From NCBI RefSeq assembly GCF_020144925.1, contig NZ_NSLC01000012.1, positions 62,001 through 126,000 of the forward strand: a stretch of 64,000 nucleotides of DNA. The letters are read 5' to 3'. Under the pieces are notes generated by a model. That model ran no database searches. It was not told the origin of the DNA and saw only the letters and a program-made list of their open reading frames with translations. A program made the translations under genes and the position numbers. This document shows positions 1 to 11,528 of this stretch, piece after piece (position 1 is the first letter of the stretch; each line of letters opens with the position of its first letter). This DNA comes from Afifella sp. IM 167 (lineage in GTDB: Bacteria > Pseudomonadota > Alphaproteobacteria > Rhizobiales > Afifellaceae).

Positions 1-1
1 A

Positions 2-1456
2 GTCGCCGCCTTCCTCGACGCCATGGGCGTCGACATCATCGAGGCCGGTTTTCCGATCGCCTCGCCGGGCGATTTCGAGGCCGTGGCGGAAGTCGCCCGC
101 CGCGCCAAGAACGCCGTGATCGCCGGGCTCGCCCGCGCCCAGCCGGGCGATATCGACCGGGCAGGAGAGGCGGTGCGCTTCGCGCGCCGGCCGCGCATCC
201 ATACCTTCCTGTCCACCTCGCCGGTGCACATGAAGTTCAAGCTGCAGAAGGAGCCCGAGCAGGTCCTGCAGCTGGTCACCGATTCCGTCTCGCGGGCGCG
301 CAACCTCGTCGACGACGTGGAATGGTCGGCCGAGGACGGCACCCGCACCGAATTCGACTTTTTGTGCCGCTGCGTGGAGGCGGCGATCCGCGCCGGCGCC
401 GGGACGATCAACATTCCCGATACCGTCGGCTACACCACGCCGGACGAATATCGCGATCTGTTCATCCGCCTCAGGCAGGCCGTGCCGAACTCCGACCAGG
501 CCGTCTTCTCCGTGCATTGCCACAACGATCTCGGCATGGCCGTCGCCAATTCGCTGGCGGGCGTCGCCGGCGGCTGCCGGCAGATTGAGTGCACGATCAA
601 CGGTATCGGCGAGCGGGCCGGCAACGCGGCGCTGGAAGAGATCGTCATGGCGATCAACACGCGCCAGGACGTCCTGCCGTACCACACGGGCATCGACACC
701 AAGATGCTGACGCGCGCGTCCAAGATCGTCTCGGCGGCGACCTCCTTCCCGGTGCAGTACAACAAGGCGATCGTCGGGCGGAACGCCTTCGCCCATGAGA
801 GCGGCATCCATCAGGACGGGATGCTGAAACACACCCAGACCTACGAGATCATGACGCCGGATTCGGTCGGCGTGTCGAAGACCAACCTCGTCATGGGCAA
901 GCATTCGGGCCGCAACGCCTTCCGCTCCAAGCTGAAGGAAATGGGCTACGAGCTCGGCGAGAATGCCTTCGAGGACGCCTTCAACCGGTTCAAGGCGCTC
1001 GCCGACCGCAAGAAGCACGTCTTCGACGAGGATATCGAGGCGCTGGTCGACGAGAAGCTGGCGAACGCGGCCGACCGCATCAAGCTGGAGGCGATGACCA
1101 TCATCGCCGGCACGATGGGCCCGCAGGCCGCAACGCTCACCCTCAGCGATGAGGGTGGCCAGCACCGTACCTTCCAGGCGACCGGCAACGGCCCGGTGGA
1201 TGCGGCCTTCAACGCCATCAAGGCGCTGGTACCGCATGAGGCGTCGCTGGCGCTCTACCAGGTGCATGCCGTCACCGGCGGAACGGATGCGCAGGCCGAG
1301 GTCTCGGTGCGGCTGGAGGACAAGGACGGCCGCGCCATGACCGGCCGGGCTTCCGATCCGGATACGCTGGTCGCCTCGGCGAAGGCCTATCTCGCCGCCG
1401 TCAACAAGCTGATCGCCCGCGGCGAGCGCCTCCACGCGCAGCAGGCCGCCGGCTGA
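2..1456 (+). CDS. leuA: 2-isopropylmalate synthase, 5' end missing
   Basis: Condenses acetyl-CoA with 2-oxoisovalerate, the first committed step of leucine synthesis in the cytosol. The reading frame is open to the left edge, so the start lies outside the window; 484 codons remain. Visible are the metal-binding HCHNDLG motif (coded near 517-537), the GIGERAGNA motif (near 603-630), the HESGIHQDG motif, and a C-terminal LeuA regulatory (leucine-binding) domain of about 120 residues. The homologous nifV at 27.9 kb lacks this regulatory domain, which supports LeuA rather than homocitrate synthase here. The next gene starts 5 bases downstream. Confidence 0.95.
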   Translation, partial: VAAFLDAMGVDIIEAGFPIASPGDFEAVAEVARRAKNAVIAGLARAQPGDIDRAGEAVRFARRPRIHTFLSTSPVHMKFKLQKEPEQVLQLVTDSVSRARNLVDDVEWSAEDGTRTEFDFLCRCVEAAIRAGAGTINIPDTVGYTTPDEYRDLFIRLRQAVPNSDQAVFSVHCHNDLGMAVANSLAGVAGGCRQIECTINGIGERAGNAALEEIVMAINTRQDVLPYHTGIDTKMLTRASKIVSAATSFPVQYNKAIVGRNAFAHESGIHQDGMLKHTQTYEIMTPDSVGVSKTNLVMGKHSGRNAFRSKLKEMGYELGENAFEDAFNRFKALADRKKHVFDEDIEALVDEKLANAADRIKLEAMTIIAGTMGPQAATLTLSDEGGQHRTFQATGNGPVDAAFNAIKALVPHEASLALYQVHAVTGGTDAQAEVSVRLEDKDGRAMTGRASDPDTLVASAKAYLAAVNKLIARGERLHAQQAAG

Positions 1457-1461
1457 ACGGC

Positions 1462-2298
1462 GTGAAGGCGGCAGGAGAGGCGGCCCTTACGGGCGAGGCG
1501 CCGACAAAGGCCGGCGAAGGCGAAAAGAAGGGGCGCGCTTCGGCGCGCCTTGATGCGCCCGCGGCAACCGCGCCGCTGGCGCGCCTTCCATGGATCGACG
1601 TGGCGCGCGGCGTCGCGCTCGTCGCGATGGCCGTCTACCACTTCTCCTGGGACCTTGCTTTTTTTGGCTTCACCGACGCCAGGGTGGACTCCTCGCTCGG
1701 CTGGATCATCTTCGCGCGCTCCATCGCCGGCTCCTTCCTGGCGCTGGTCGGCGTCAGCCTCGTGCTGGCGCATCGCTCGGGCATCCGGCCGCGGCCTTTC
1801 GCCAAACGGCTCGCGATGGTGGCGGTGGCGGCCGGCGCGATCACGCTCGTCACGTATTTCATGTTCCCGGACGCCTACATCTTCTTCGGCATCCTGCATC
1901 AGATCGCGCTGGCGAGCCTGCTCGGGCTTTTCTTCCTGCGCCTGCCCGTGGCGGTCGTCGCCGCGGCGGCCGTGTTCTTTCTTCTCGGCGCGCACCTGTT
2001 CGCCGGCGAGGCCTTCAACAGCCGCTATCTGGAGTTCCTAGGCTTGATGACCTACCGGCCGGTGAGCAACGATTTCGTGCCGGTCTTTCCCTGGTTCGGC
2101 ATGGTGCTCGTCGGCATGGTCATCGGCCGCCTGGTCGTGGCGAGCCGCGCCGCCTGCGCGGTTCTGGCAAAGCCCGTGCGCGATCCGGTATCGCAGGCGC
2201 TCGCCTTCGGCGGACGACACTCGCTCGCCTTCTACCTCATCCACCAGCCGCTGCTTTTCGGCTGCGTCTACGCGGCCGCCTGGGTGATCTATCGGTGA
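1462..2298 (+). CDS. DUF1624 / heparan-alpha-glucosaminide acetyltransferase-like membrane protein
   Basis: Multi-pass inner-membrane protein of 278 residues. A charged N-terminal stretch of about 40 residues is followed by the family signature LPWIDVARGVALVAMAVYHF and about seven hydrophobic segments, ending in a HxLAFYLIHQP-type motif. DUF1624 proteins are distantly related to membrane acyltransferases, but the substrate is unknown. The start is GTG 5 bases after the leuA stop, with no clear Shine-Dalgarno, so translation may be coupled to leuA or begin further in. It is convergent with recQ. Confidence 0.7.
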   Translation: MKAAGEAALTGEAPTKAGEGEKKGRASARLDAPAATAPLARLPWIDVARGVALVAMAVYHFSWDLAFFGFTDARVDSSLGWIIFARSIAGSFLALVGVSLVLAHRSGIRPRPFAKRLAMVAVAAGAITLVTYFMFPDAYIFFGILHQIALASLLGLFFLRLPVAVVAAAAVFFLLGAHLFAGEAFNSRYLEFLGLMTYRPVSNDFVPVFPWFGMVLVGMVIGRLVVASRAACAVLAKPVRDPVSQALAFGGRHSLAFYLIHQPLLFGCVYAAAWVIYR

Positions 2299-2329
2299 GG
2301 CGGGACGGGAATGATGCGCAACGCCTCGC

Positions 2330-4159
2330 TCATGAGGGGACGGAACGCCCCGCATGGTTGGCAATCACCGCCACGAAGGCGGTGCCGTAGCGATCGAGCT
2401 TGGCCTCGCCGACACCGGGGACATGGGCCATCTCGGCGCGCGAGCGGGGACGCGCCGCCGCGAGCTCGATCAGGGTCTTGTCGTGAAAGATCACATAGGG
2501 CGGCACGTTCTGCTGCCGCGCGATCTCGAGCCGTTTTTCCCTGAGCGCCTGAAAGAGATCCCGATCGGATTCCGGCACAACGGACTGAGCCGTGCTTTGC
2601 CCGCCCTTGCCGCGCCGGCTTCGGCGAGGGGGCGGCACGCGCAGCATGAGCGCCGGCTTGTCGCGCAGGAAGTCCCGGCCGGCGGGCGCGATCGACAGGC
2701 CCCCATGGCCGGCAAGGTCGACGCCGACGAGGCGCAGGGCGATCAGCTGGCGCAGGATGGCGCGCCACAGGCGGCTGTCGTGCTCCTTGCCGATGCCGAA
2801 GGTGGAGACGCGGTCATGGCCGAACTGGGCGATGCGCTCGCTCTCCACGCCGAGAAGGACATCGACGATATAGGCCTGCCCGAAGCGCTCGCCGGTGCGG
2901 TAGATGCAGGAGAGCGCCTTCTGCGCCGCGATCGTCCCGTCGAAGAGCTGTGGCGGCTCGGCGCAGGTGTCGCAATTGCCGCAAGGCTCGCAATGGTCGC
3001 CGAAATAGGCGAGCAGCACCTGGCGGCGGCAACCCGCCGTCTCGGCAAGCCCCAGCAGCGCATCGAGCTTCTGCCGTTCCGTGCGCTTGCGCTCGTCCGG
3101 CGCATCCGATTCCTCGATGAAGCGGTTGCGCAGCGCGACGTCTTCAGGGCCGTAGAGCATCAGCGTCTCGGCCGGCAGGCCGTCCCGCCCGGCGCGGCCG
3201 GTCTCCTGGTAATAGGCCTCCAGGCTGCCCGGCAGATCGATATGGGCGACGAAGCGCACATCCGGTTTGTCGATGCCCATGCCGAAAGCGATGGTGGCGA
3301 CCATGACGACCGCCTCGCCATGCTGGAAACGCAGCTGGTTGGCCTCTCGTTCGGCCTTGTCCATGCCGGCGTGATAGGCGAGCGCGTCGTGGCCCTCGCC
3401 GCGCAGCCAGGCGGCCGTTTCCTCGCATTTGCGCTTGGAGAGGCAGTAGACGATGCCGCTCTCGCCCTGGTGGCGCTTCAAGAAATCCTTCAGCTGGGCG
3501 CGGGGATTGTCCTTTTCGGCGATGGCGTAGCGGATGTTGGGGCGGTCGAAGCCGACGATGAAGGCGTCGGCTTCGGCGATATCCAGATGCGACAGGATCT
3601 CGGCACGCGTCGGCGCGTCGGCCGTTGCCGTCAGGGCCATACGCGGCGTCTGCGGAAACTCGCGCACGAGCACATCGAGCTGGCGGTAGGAGGGGCGGAA
3701 ATCGTGGCCCCATTGCGACAGGCAGTGGGCCTCGTCGATGGCGATCAGCGACAGGGTCGCCTGGCCGAGCCGCTGCAGGACCCCGCCGCGCAGGAGCGTT
3801 TCGGGCGCGACATAGAGAAGGTCGAGCGCGCCGGCTTCAATGTCCCGCCACAAGGCGCGCCGCTCTTCCGGCGGAAGATCGGAGTTGAGTGCGGCCGCCT
3901 TGACCCCCGCCTGGCGCAACGCCGCGACCTGGTCGGCCATCAGCGCCAGAAGCGGGGAGACGATCAGCCCCATGCCGGGTCGGGCGATCGCCGGGATCTG
4001 GTAGCAGAGCGATTTTCCGCCGCCGGTCGGCATCAGCACGAAGGCGTTATGGCCGGCAATCACATTCTCGATGATGCGCGCCTGCGGCCCGCGAAAAGCT
4101 TCGTAGCCATAGACGGCCTTGAGGATTTCGACGGGATCGGCGGGCATCGGAGTTCGCAT
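2330..4159 (-). CDS. recQ: ATP-dependent DNA helicase RecQ
   Basis: 3'-5' DNA helicase of recombination and repair, 609 residues from the chosen ATG. It has Walker A GGGKSLCYQIPA, the DEAHCLSQWGHDFRPSY motif (DEAH box plus RecQ aromatic loop), a helicase C domain with TGRAGRDG, a zinc-binding region with clustered cysteines (CEPCGNCDTC), a winged helix and a C-terminal HRDC domain. The open frame continues 17 codons upstream to 4210, but the segment starting MRTPMPADPVEIL fits known RecQ N-termini; a second ATG lies 4 codons later. No strong ribosome site separates these options. Confidence 0.95.
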   Translation of the reverse strand: MRTPMPADPVEILKAVYGYEAFRGPQARIIENVIAGHNAFVLMPTGGGKSLCYQIPAIARPGMGLIVSPLLALMADQVAALRQAGVKAAALNSDLPPEERRALWRDIEAGALDLLYVAPETLLRGGVLQRLGQATLSLIAIDEAHCLSQWGHDFRPSYRQLDVLVREFPQTPRMALTATADAPTRAEILSHLDIAEADAFIVGFDRPNIRYAIAEKDNPRAQLKDFLKRHQGESGIVYCLSKRKCEETAAWLRGEGHDALAYHAGMDKAEREANQLRFQHGEAVVMVATIAFGMGIDKPDVRFVAHIDLPGSLEAYYQETGRAGRDGLPAETLMLYGPEDVALRNRFIEESDAPDERKRTERQKLDALLGLAETAGCRRQVLLAYFGDHCEPCGNCDTCAEPPQLFDGTIAAQKALSCIYRTGERFGQAYIVDVLLGVESERIAQFGHDRVSTFGIGKEHDSRLWRAILRQLIALRLVGVDLAGHGGLSIAPAGRDFLRDKPALMLRVPPPRRSRRGKGGQSTAQSVVPESDRDLFQALREKRLEIARQQNVPPYVIFHDKTLIELAAARPRSRAEMAHVPGVGEAKLDRYGTAFVAVIANHAGRSVPS

Positions 4160-4263
4160 GAAGAATCGTGGGAGCGCTCTCCATAGCAGCTTCGCCGGGG
4201 TTGCGATCAATGGGCAGTGTCGGCCGCTACGCGGGTTTCCCAGTAAGGCGCCTCACCACACGA

Positions 4264-5661
<1,398 letters not shown>

Positions 5662-5668
5662 CGGATTG

Positions 5669-6577
5669 ATGGTCTCCTTGCTCGACCTCGCTCTTCTGAA
5701 GAATTTCGTCATCTGCGCGCGTGCGGGTTCGATCAGCCTCGCATCGCAGCAAGTCGGGCGCACGCAGCCCGCGCTCAGCATGCAGATGCACCGGCTTGAG
5801 CAGCTTTTGGGGCAGACGTTGTTGCGCAGGACGGGAGCCGGGGTGCGGCTCACGGCGGCAGGCGAGAAGCTTCTCACGCATGCGGAAGCCCTTCTGGCGC
5901 AGCACGACGAGATCTTCGCCGACATGAACGGCACGGCCCTGAAGGGCAGCTTGAGCCTCGGTTGCCCGGAGGATTATTCGATCGCCTTTCTGCCGGCTCT
6001 CCTCAAAGGCTTTTGCGCGCTTCATCCCGATGTCGAACTGCGCATGATCTGCGCACCGACCTTCGAGCTGCGTCCAATGCTGCGCCGGCGCCAAATCGAT
6101 ATGGCGCTGGTGTCGCTTGCTGATCCGCAGAACGCTTCGGTGATCCGCAAGGAACGTTTTGTCTGGGTCGCCAATTCCGCGACGCCAGCCATTCTTCAGA
6201 GCAGCCATCTGCCGCTCGCGCTGTCTGCCCCGGTCACGCTCGACCACCGCGCAGCTTGCGATGCGATGGAAACCGTCAATCGCCGCTACCGGGTCGCCTA
6301 TGCCAGCAACAGCCTCGCGGGCCTCATCGCCATCGCTCGGTCAGGCCATGCGATCAGCGTCCTGACCCGCACCGCCGTTCCGACCGATCTCTCAATCGTC
6401 ACGGAAGGGCTGCCGCCGCTGCCGGAGATCGGCATCGCCCTTGAATTCGCGGACGAACGGCCGTCCTCGATCGTAAAGGCGTTCGCCGATCATATTCGCG
6501 AGGTTCTGCCGACGCTGGGCGATGCATCGCCCACCGTCGCAGGCGAAGGCACGGAGGGTCTACGCCATCCGCTTTGA
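5669..6577 (+). CDS. LysR-family transcriptional regulator, probable regulator of dgdA
   Basis: 302-residue LysR protein. The N-terminal winged helix-turn-helix (about residues 5-65) includes NFVICARAGSISLASQQVGR and TQPALSMQMHRLEQLLGQ; a periplasmic-binding-protein-like effector domain follows (about 90-290). It is divergent from dgdA, matching the dgdR-dgdA arrangement known in Burkholderia cepacia, so it probably senses a dialkylglycine or related amine acid. A TTG immediately precedes the chosen ATG. The inverted repeat at 5634-5661 sits directly upstream and could serve autoregulation as well as control of dgdA. Confidence 0.85.
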   Translation: MVSLLDLALLKNFVICARAGSISLASQQVGRTQPALSMQMHRLEQLLGQTLLRRTGAGVRLTAAGEKLLTHAEALLAQHDEIFADMNGTALKGSLSLGCPEDYSIAFLPALLKGFCALHPDVELRMICAPTFELRPMLRRRQIDMALVSLADPQNASVIRKERFVWVANSATPAILQSSHLPLALSAPVTLDHRAACDAMETVNRRYRVAYASNSLAGLIAIARSGHAISVLTRTAVPTDLSIVTEGLPPLPEIGIALEFADERPSSIVKAFADHIREVLPTLGDASPTVAGEGTEGLRHPL

Positions 6578-6633
6578 AGGGAAGGCGGAAAGCCGCGGGT
6601 GTCGCCCGACCCCTCCGGTCGCGTGAGGTCCTC

Positions 6634-8100
6634 TCAGTAGGGCGCTTCGACCTTGCCGAGATTGACGTAGACGCTCTTCCTCTCGGTGTAGAAATCGAGC
6701 GCGGCGAGGCCGTTCTCGCGGCCGATGCCGGATTGCTTGACCCCGCCGAAGGGCATGGCGATCGGCGTCAGGTTGTAGGAGTTGATCCAGACCGTGCCGG
6801 CCTGCAGCGATGCCGCGACGCGGTGGGCGCGGGCAAGGTCCTTCGTCATCAGCCCGGCGGCGAGGCCGTAGGGCGTGTCGTTCGCCCTTGCGACGACCTC
6901 GTCCTCCTCGGCGAAGGAAAGAACGCTCATCACGGGGCCGAAAACCTCCTCGCGGACGACTTCCATCTCGTCGGTGGCGGCAAAGACGGTCGGGGCCATG
7001 AAGTGGCCGGCGGCGAGGGCGCCTTCGGTAAGGCGGGCGCCGCCCGTCAGGAGCTCCGCCCCGGCGGCTCTCGCCCGCTCGACGAAGCCGAGGACCTTTT
7101 CCAGATGCGCCGCCGAGATCAGGGGGCCCATCTGCGTTTCGGGATCGAGCGGATCGCCGATTTTGATCTTTTGCGTGCGGGCGAGGAGCCTTGCGAGGAA
7201 TTCCTCACGGATCGATTCATGCACGAAGACGCGCGTGCCGTTGGAGCAGATTTCGCCCTGCGTGTAGAAATTGGCCAGCATCGCCGCCGAGACCGAATCA
7301 TCGAGGTCGGCGTCGGCGAAGACGATCAGCGCCGACTTGCCGCCGAGCTCCATGGTGACGTGCTTCAGGGTTTCGGCGGCGGCCGCCATGATGCGCCTGC
7401 CGGTCGGCACGGAGCCGGTGATCGACACTTTCGCGATGCCGGGATGGGCGGTCATTGCCGCGCCCGTTGGACCGGCGCCGAGGACCACGTTGAAGAGGCC
7501 CTTCGGCGCGCTGGCCTCCTCGACGATCTCGGCGAGCCTGAGGGCTGTCATCGGCGTCAGCTCGCTCGGCTTGAAGACCATGGCATTGCCGGCGGCGAGC
7601 GCCGGAGCGGCCTTCCAGGAGGCGATCTGGATCGGGTAGTTCCACGCCCCGATGCCGGCGCACACGCCGAGCGGCTCGCGCCGCGTATAGGCGAAGGCAT
7701 CCTGCGACAGCGGCATGTGCTCGCCGTGGATCACCTGCGTCAGGCCGGCGAAGAACTCGAAGCAGTCGGCGGCCGAGCCGATATCGGCCTCCGGCGCTTC
7801 CTGGATGGGTTTTCCGGTGTCGAGGACTTCCAGATGGGCGAGCTCGTCGGTGCGCGCGCGCAGGAGCGCGGCGACCTTGAAGAGGACGCGGCCGCGCTCG
7901 GCCGGCGACATGGCGAGCCACTGGCGCTGAGCGGCGGCGGCCGCGGCGACGGCGCTGTCGACGGTTCTGGCATCGGCAGCGTCAAATTGTGCCAGCGCCT
8001 CGCCGGTCGCCGGGTTCTCGGTGAGGAGCGTCTCGCCGCCGCCGGCGAGCTTCTCGCCCCCGATATGGCAGGCAAGGGGAGGATAGAGGGGTGCGTTCAT
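6634..8100 (-). CDS. betB: betaine-aldehyde dehydrogenase
   Basis: NAD-dependent oxidation of betaine aldehyde to the osmoprotectant glycine betaine. The protein is 488 residues, a full-length ALDH fold, with the Rossmann region [18 protein letters not shown]-site motif [10 protein letters not shown], catalytic Glu251 (ELGGKS) and catalytic Cys285 in [10 protein letters not shown], the BetB-type active-site context. The C-terminal IGRENG and [12 protein letters not shown] segments are also BetB-like. No betA, betI or choline transporter is adjacent, so the gene stands alone here. It is convergent with the LysR gene. Confidence 0.88.
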   Translation of the reverse strand: MNAPLYPPLACHIGGEKLAGGGETLLTENPATGEALAQFDAADARTVDSAVAAAAAAQRQWLAMSPAERGRVLFKVAALLRARTDELAHLEVLDTGKPIQEAPEADIGSAADCFEFFAGLTQVIHGEHMPLSQDAFAYTRREPLGVCAGIGAWNYPIQIASWKAAPALAAGNAMVFKPSELTPMTALRLAEIVEEASAPKGLFNVVLGAGPTGAAMTAHPGIAKVSITGSVPTGRRIMAAAAETLKHVTMELGGKSALIVFADADLDDSVSAAMLANFYTQGEICSNGTRVFVHESIREEFLARLLARTQKIKIGDPLDPETQMGPLISAAHLEKVLGFVERARAAGAELLTGGARLTEGALAAGHFMAPTVFAATDEMEVVREEVFGPVMSVLSFAEEDEVVARANDTPYGLAAGLMTKDLARAHRVAASLQAGTVWINSYNLTPIAMPFGGVKQSGIGRENGLAALDFYTERKSVYVNLGKVEAPY

Positions 8101-8199
8101 GCGGGCAGCTTCTCTCGGGCGTGGTCGGGGCGGCCTGCCTGGCGGCCGGGCTCAGGCGATTTCTATCGAGAAAGGTGCGGGACGGGCACCTCTCACGGC

Positions 8200-8228
8200 T
8201 TGCGGAGGCGAGTTCGCGACACTATACA
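8200..8228 (+). promoter_or_regulatory. sigma-70-type promoter of tRNA-Lys
   Basis: TTGCGG (-35, 8200-8205), 17-base spacer and TATACA (-10, 8223-8228). The expected transcription start, near 8235, lies just before the mature tRNA 5' end at 8242. Confidence 0.6.
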
Positions 8229-8241
8229 GCGCCCAGACTTC

Positions 8242-9458
<1,217 letters not shown>

Positions 9459-9624
9459 GCAATCTGCCTTAGCCGCATAGGCGGCCCGACGCTACGTGCA
9501 ACTTCGGCGCATCAGGCTTGGCCTATCGCCAAAAGGGGCCGGCATGAACGCGGGGGAGGCCGAGGCGGGCGCGGTCCTCGGCGCTCCTGCTCAGCTCGTG
9601 AGTCATCCTCCGAAAAGTCCGATC

Positions 9625-11019
9625 CTAGAGCGCCGCCAGCAGCACCATGAAGGCTGACAGGGCGATGCCGCTCGCCAGCGTGAACGGCCCGTTCCAGACG
9701 AGCCCGACATGGCGGGCGGAGACGGAGCCGAAGCCGCCGATGACGAGCGAGCTTGCGGTGAAGGGCGAACTCGCGCCGCTGAGCGCCCAGCCCGATGTCA
9801 GCGCCACGACGATGTCGGCGGGATCGAGACCCACTTCGCGTGCGCCGGGCAGGAGCGGCCCGATCAGCGAGACGGACAGGAGCGGGTTCATGCCGATCTG
9901 CCCGGTGATCGGTACGAGCCAAAGAAGCACGATGAGGAGCAGCCAGCCCGGCGTCGCCGAGAGGTCGATCCCGCTGTGGGCGACGACCGGCGCCAGGAGG
10001 CCGCTGCCGAGGACGCCGATGAAGCTCGCCATCGTCAGGATGACCAGTTCGGCCCGGTATCCGAGGAGCTGGTGGTTGACGAAGAGAAGGCCGCGCGCGC
10101 GCATGGCCGCGAGCGGATGGTCGTGGCGGTTCTGCAGCGCCACCCAGGCGGCGGCGATCAGCGGCACGACGAGGATGACGACGGCGGTGGAGCGGACGCC
10201 GGTTGCCAGGTGGAGCCCGCCCACCGCGGCGCCGAGGAGTAGGAGAAGCACCGGCAGCGGCCAGATCACCTTCCAGGAGAGCTCGGAGGGCGCGCGGGCC
10301 GGCTGCGTCCCGGAGACGCGCGGCTTGAAGATCGTGTCGAGCGCCCAGCCGGTCACGCCGATGATGAGCGCGGCGAGGAAGCCCGGCAGGGCGATGTCGC
10401 CCCAGGTCGCGCCCGGAATGAGGGAGATCGAGATCGCCGTGGCGAAGGTGAGCGGCGACCAGGCGAGGACCGAAGCGAAGCCGCGCTGGATCGCGGTCAG
10501 CATCCGCCTCAGGCGGATGGCGCGCAGACGGGGATCGGGCTCGCCGCGCGAACTCTCCTCCGCCAGGGAGCCGAGGAGGGCGATGGAGCCGTAGTTCAGG
10601 ATCAGTCCGAAAAGATGGCCGCCGAGCGTGAGCGCGGCATAGCGGCGCCCCGGCCTCTGCTCGGCGAGATAGCGGCCGCATTGCACGATCGCCTCCGAGC
10701 TCGTGGCGGCGTAGCGCAGCGCCGTCGTGGCGACGAAGAATGCGGCGATGAAGGACATGGTCTTCAGCGCCGGCCTCAGGAGCTGCCAGGGCTCGGCGCG
10801 CGCGAAGAGGGTGAAGACGATGAGGATGGCGGCGATCGCGAGGAAGATGAGCTGCGTGCGCCCGGCGCGGCGGCCGAGGAGAAGGATCGCGAGGACCGCG
10901 CAGGCCGCCTCGGCCAGAACGAAGGGGGCGAGGCCCGTCCATTCGGAGAGGACGACGCAGACCGTCGTCGCGACGAGCAGCCAGGCGGCGAGGCGGTCGA
11001 GCGGGCTGTCAGCTTCCAT
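9625..11019 (-). CDS. multi-pass membrane protein, ion-transporter-like
   Basis: 464 residues from the ATG coding MEADSPLDRL; the open frame extends 40 codons further but that extension is Arg/Pro-rich and unlike a coding start. There are about 11-12 hydrophobic segments with a long cytoplasmic loop around EESSRGEPDPRLRAIRLRRM. The overall pattern of two halves, with small polar re-entrant stretches such as TGQIGMNPLLS and SGASSPFTASS, recalls the ion transporter (ArsB/CitM/SLC13-like) fold. Substrate cannot be assigned. It stands alone, divergent from nifA. Confidence 0.5.
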   Translation of the reverse strand: MEADSPLDRLAAWLLVATTVCVVLSEWTGLAPFVLAEAACAVLAILLLGRRAGRTQLIFLAIAAILIVFTLFARAEPWQLLRPALKTMSFIAAFFVATTALRYAATSSEAIVQCGRYLAEQRPGRRYAALTLGGHLFGLILNYGSIALLGSLAEESSRGEPDPRLRAIRLRRMLTAIQRGFASVLAWSPLTFATAISISLIPGATWGDIALPGFLAALIIGVTGWALDTIFKPRVSGTQPARAPSELSWKVIWPLPVLLLLLGAAVGGLHLATGVRSTAVVILVVPLIAAAWVALQNRHDHPLAAMRARGLLFVNHQLLGYRAELVILTMASFIGVLGSGLLAPVVAHSGIDLSATPGWLLLIVLLWLVPITGQIGMNPLLSVSLIGPLLPGAREVGLDPADIVVALTSGWALSGASSPFTASSLVIGGFGSVSARHVGLVWNGPFTLASGIALSAFMVLLAAL

Positions 11020-11528
11020 GCTGGAGAAAATCGGCGAGACGCATGGTCTTCTGAATAGAGGAGGGCGCGCGCGCGACCAGCCCTTTTTCGCAGGTAGCAG
11101 CCATCGCCCGCGGCGCGGGCGCCCGATCCGACCCGGCAAGGCCCGCCGGCGGCGGCGGGCAAAGGGGGGCTGTGCGGCTCTGCAAGAGCGTCGGCACGGA
11201 CCTCTGCCGAGCGGCGCTCAAGGGCCGAAAGCAGGCCGCCGGGGACTGGCACGGGATATGCATCGCTATGCCAGAAGGCGGACCGAAACATGCAAGGCGC
11301 AAGCTTCTCTTTTGAACAATTCTTGCAGACTTTCCGTGGCTTCTGCCGGAAAAGTTGAAATATGCGCTCATCTTTCGAATGCCTAGTTGTTTCGCACATG
11401 CACAATAGAATTGGCCACGTTCTAAGCTCCCGATCTCTTCGCCGCGATGGTTGCGGAGAGGTCGGGCCGCTTGGGCCGACCGCAAGTCCCGGGCGCTGCC
11501 GGCCGCGCCCCCATTCGGAGCCAATGCC
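11020..11528. other. intergenic region upstream of nifA
   Basis: About 500 bases between the divergent transporter gene and nifA. It contains a single sigma-54-like element (11247-11261) on the plus strand but no TGT-N10-ACA site. No FixK/FNR box (TTGAT-N4-ATCAA) was found. The second half (about 11290-11430) is noticeably less GC-rich than the surroundings, which fits regulatory DNA. What controls nifA expression is not evident. Confidence 0.5.
11247..11261 (+). promoter_or_regulatory. possible sigma-54 promoter upstream of nifA
   Basis: TGGCACG-GGAT-ATGC keeps the invariant GG and GC with exactly 10 bases between them, but has one mismatch in the -12 block. It lies about 270 bases before the nifA start with no NifA site upstream, so it may be chance. 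Confidence 0.3.

Noticed and set aside
1387-1995. 202-codon minus-strand frame over the leuA end and the DUF1624 gene
   Set aside because: Charged low-complexity composition and position antisense to two supported genes.
2354-4186. 610-codon open frame opposite recQ
   Set aside because: Antisense shadow of a high-GC gene; residue composition (Ala/Arg/Gly/Asp without domain motifs) and the clear RecQ motifs on the other strand exclude it.
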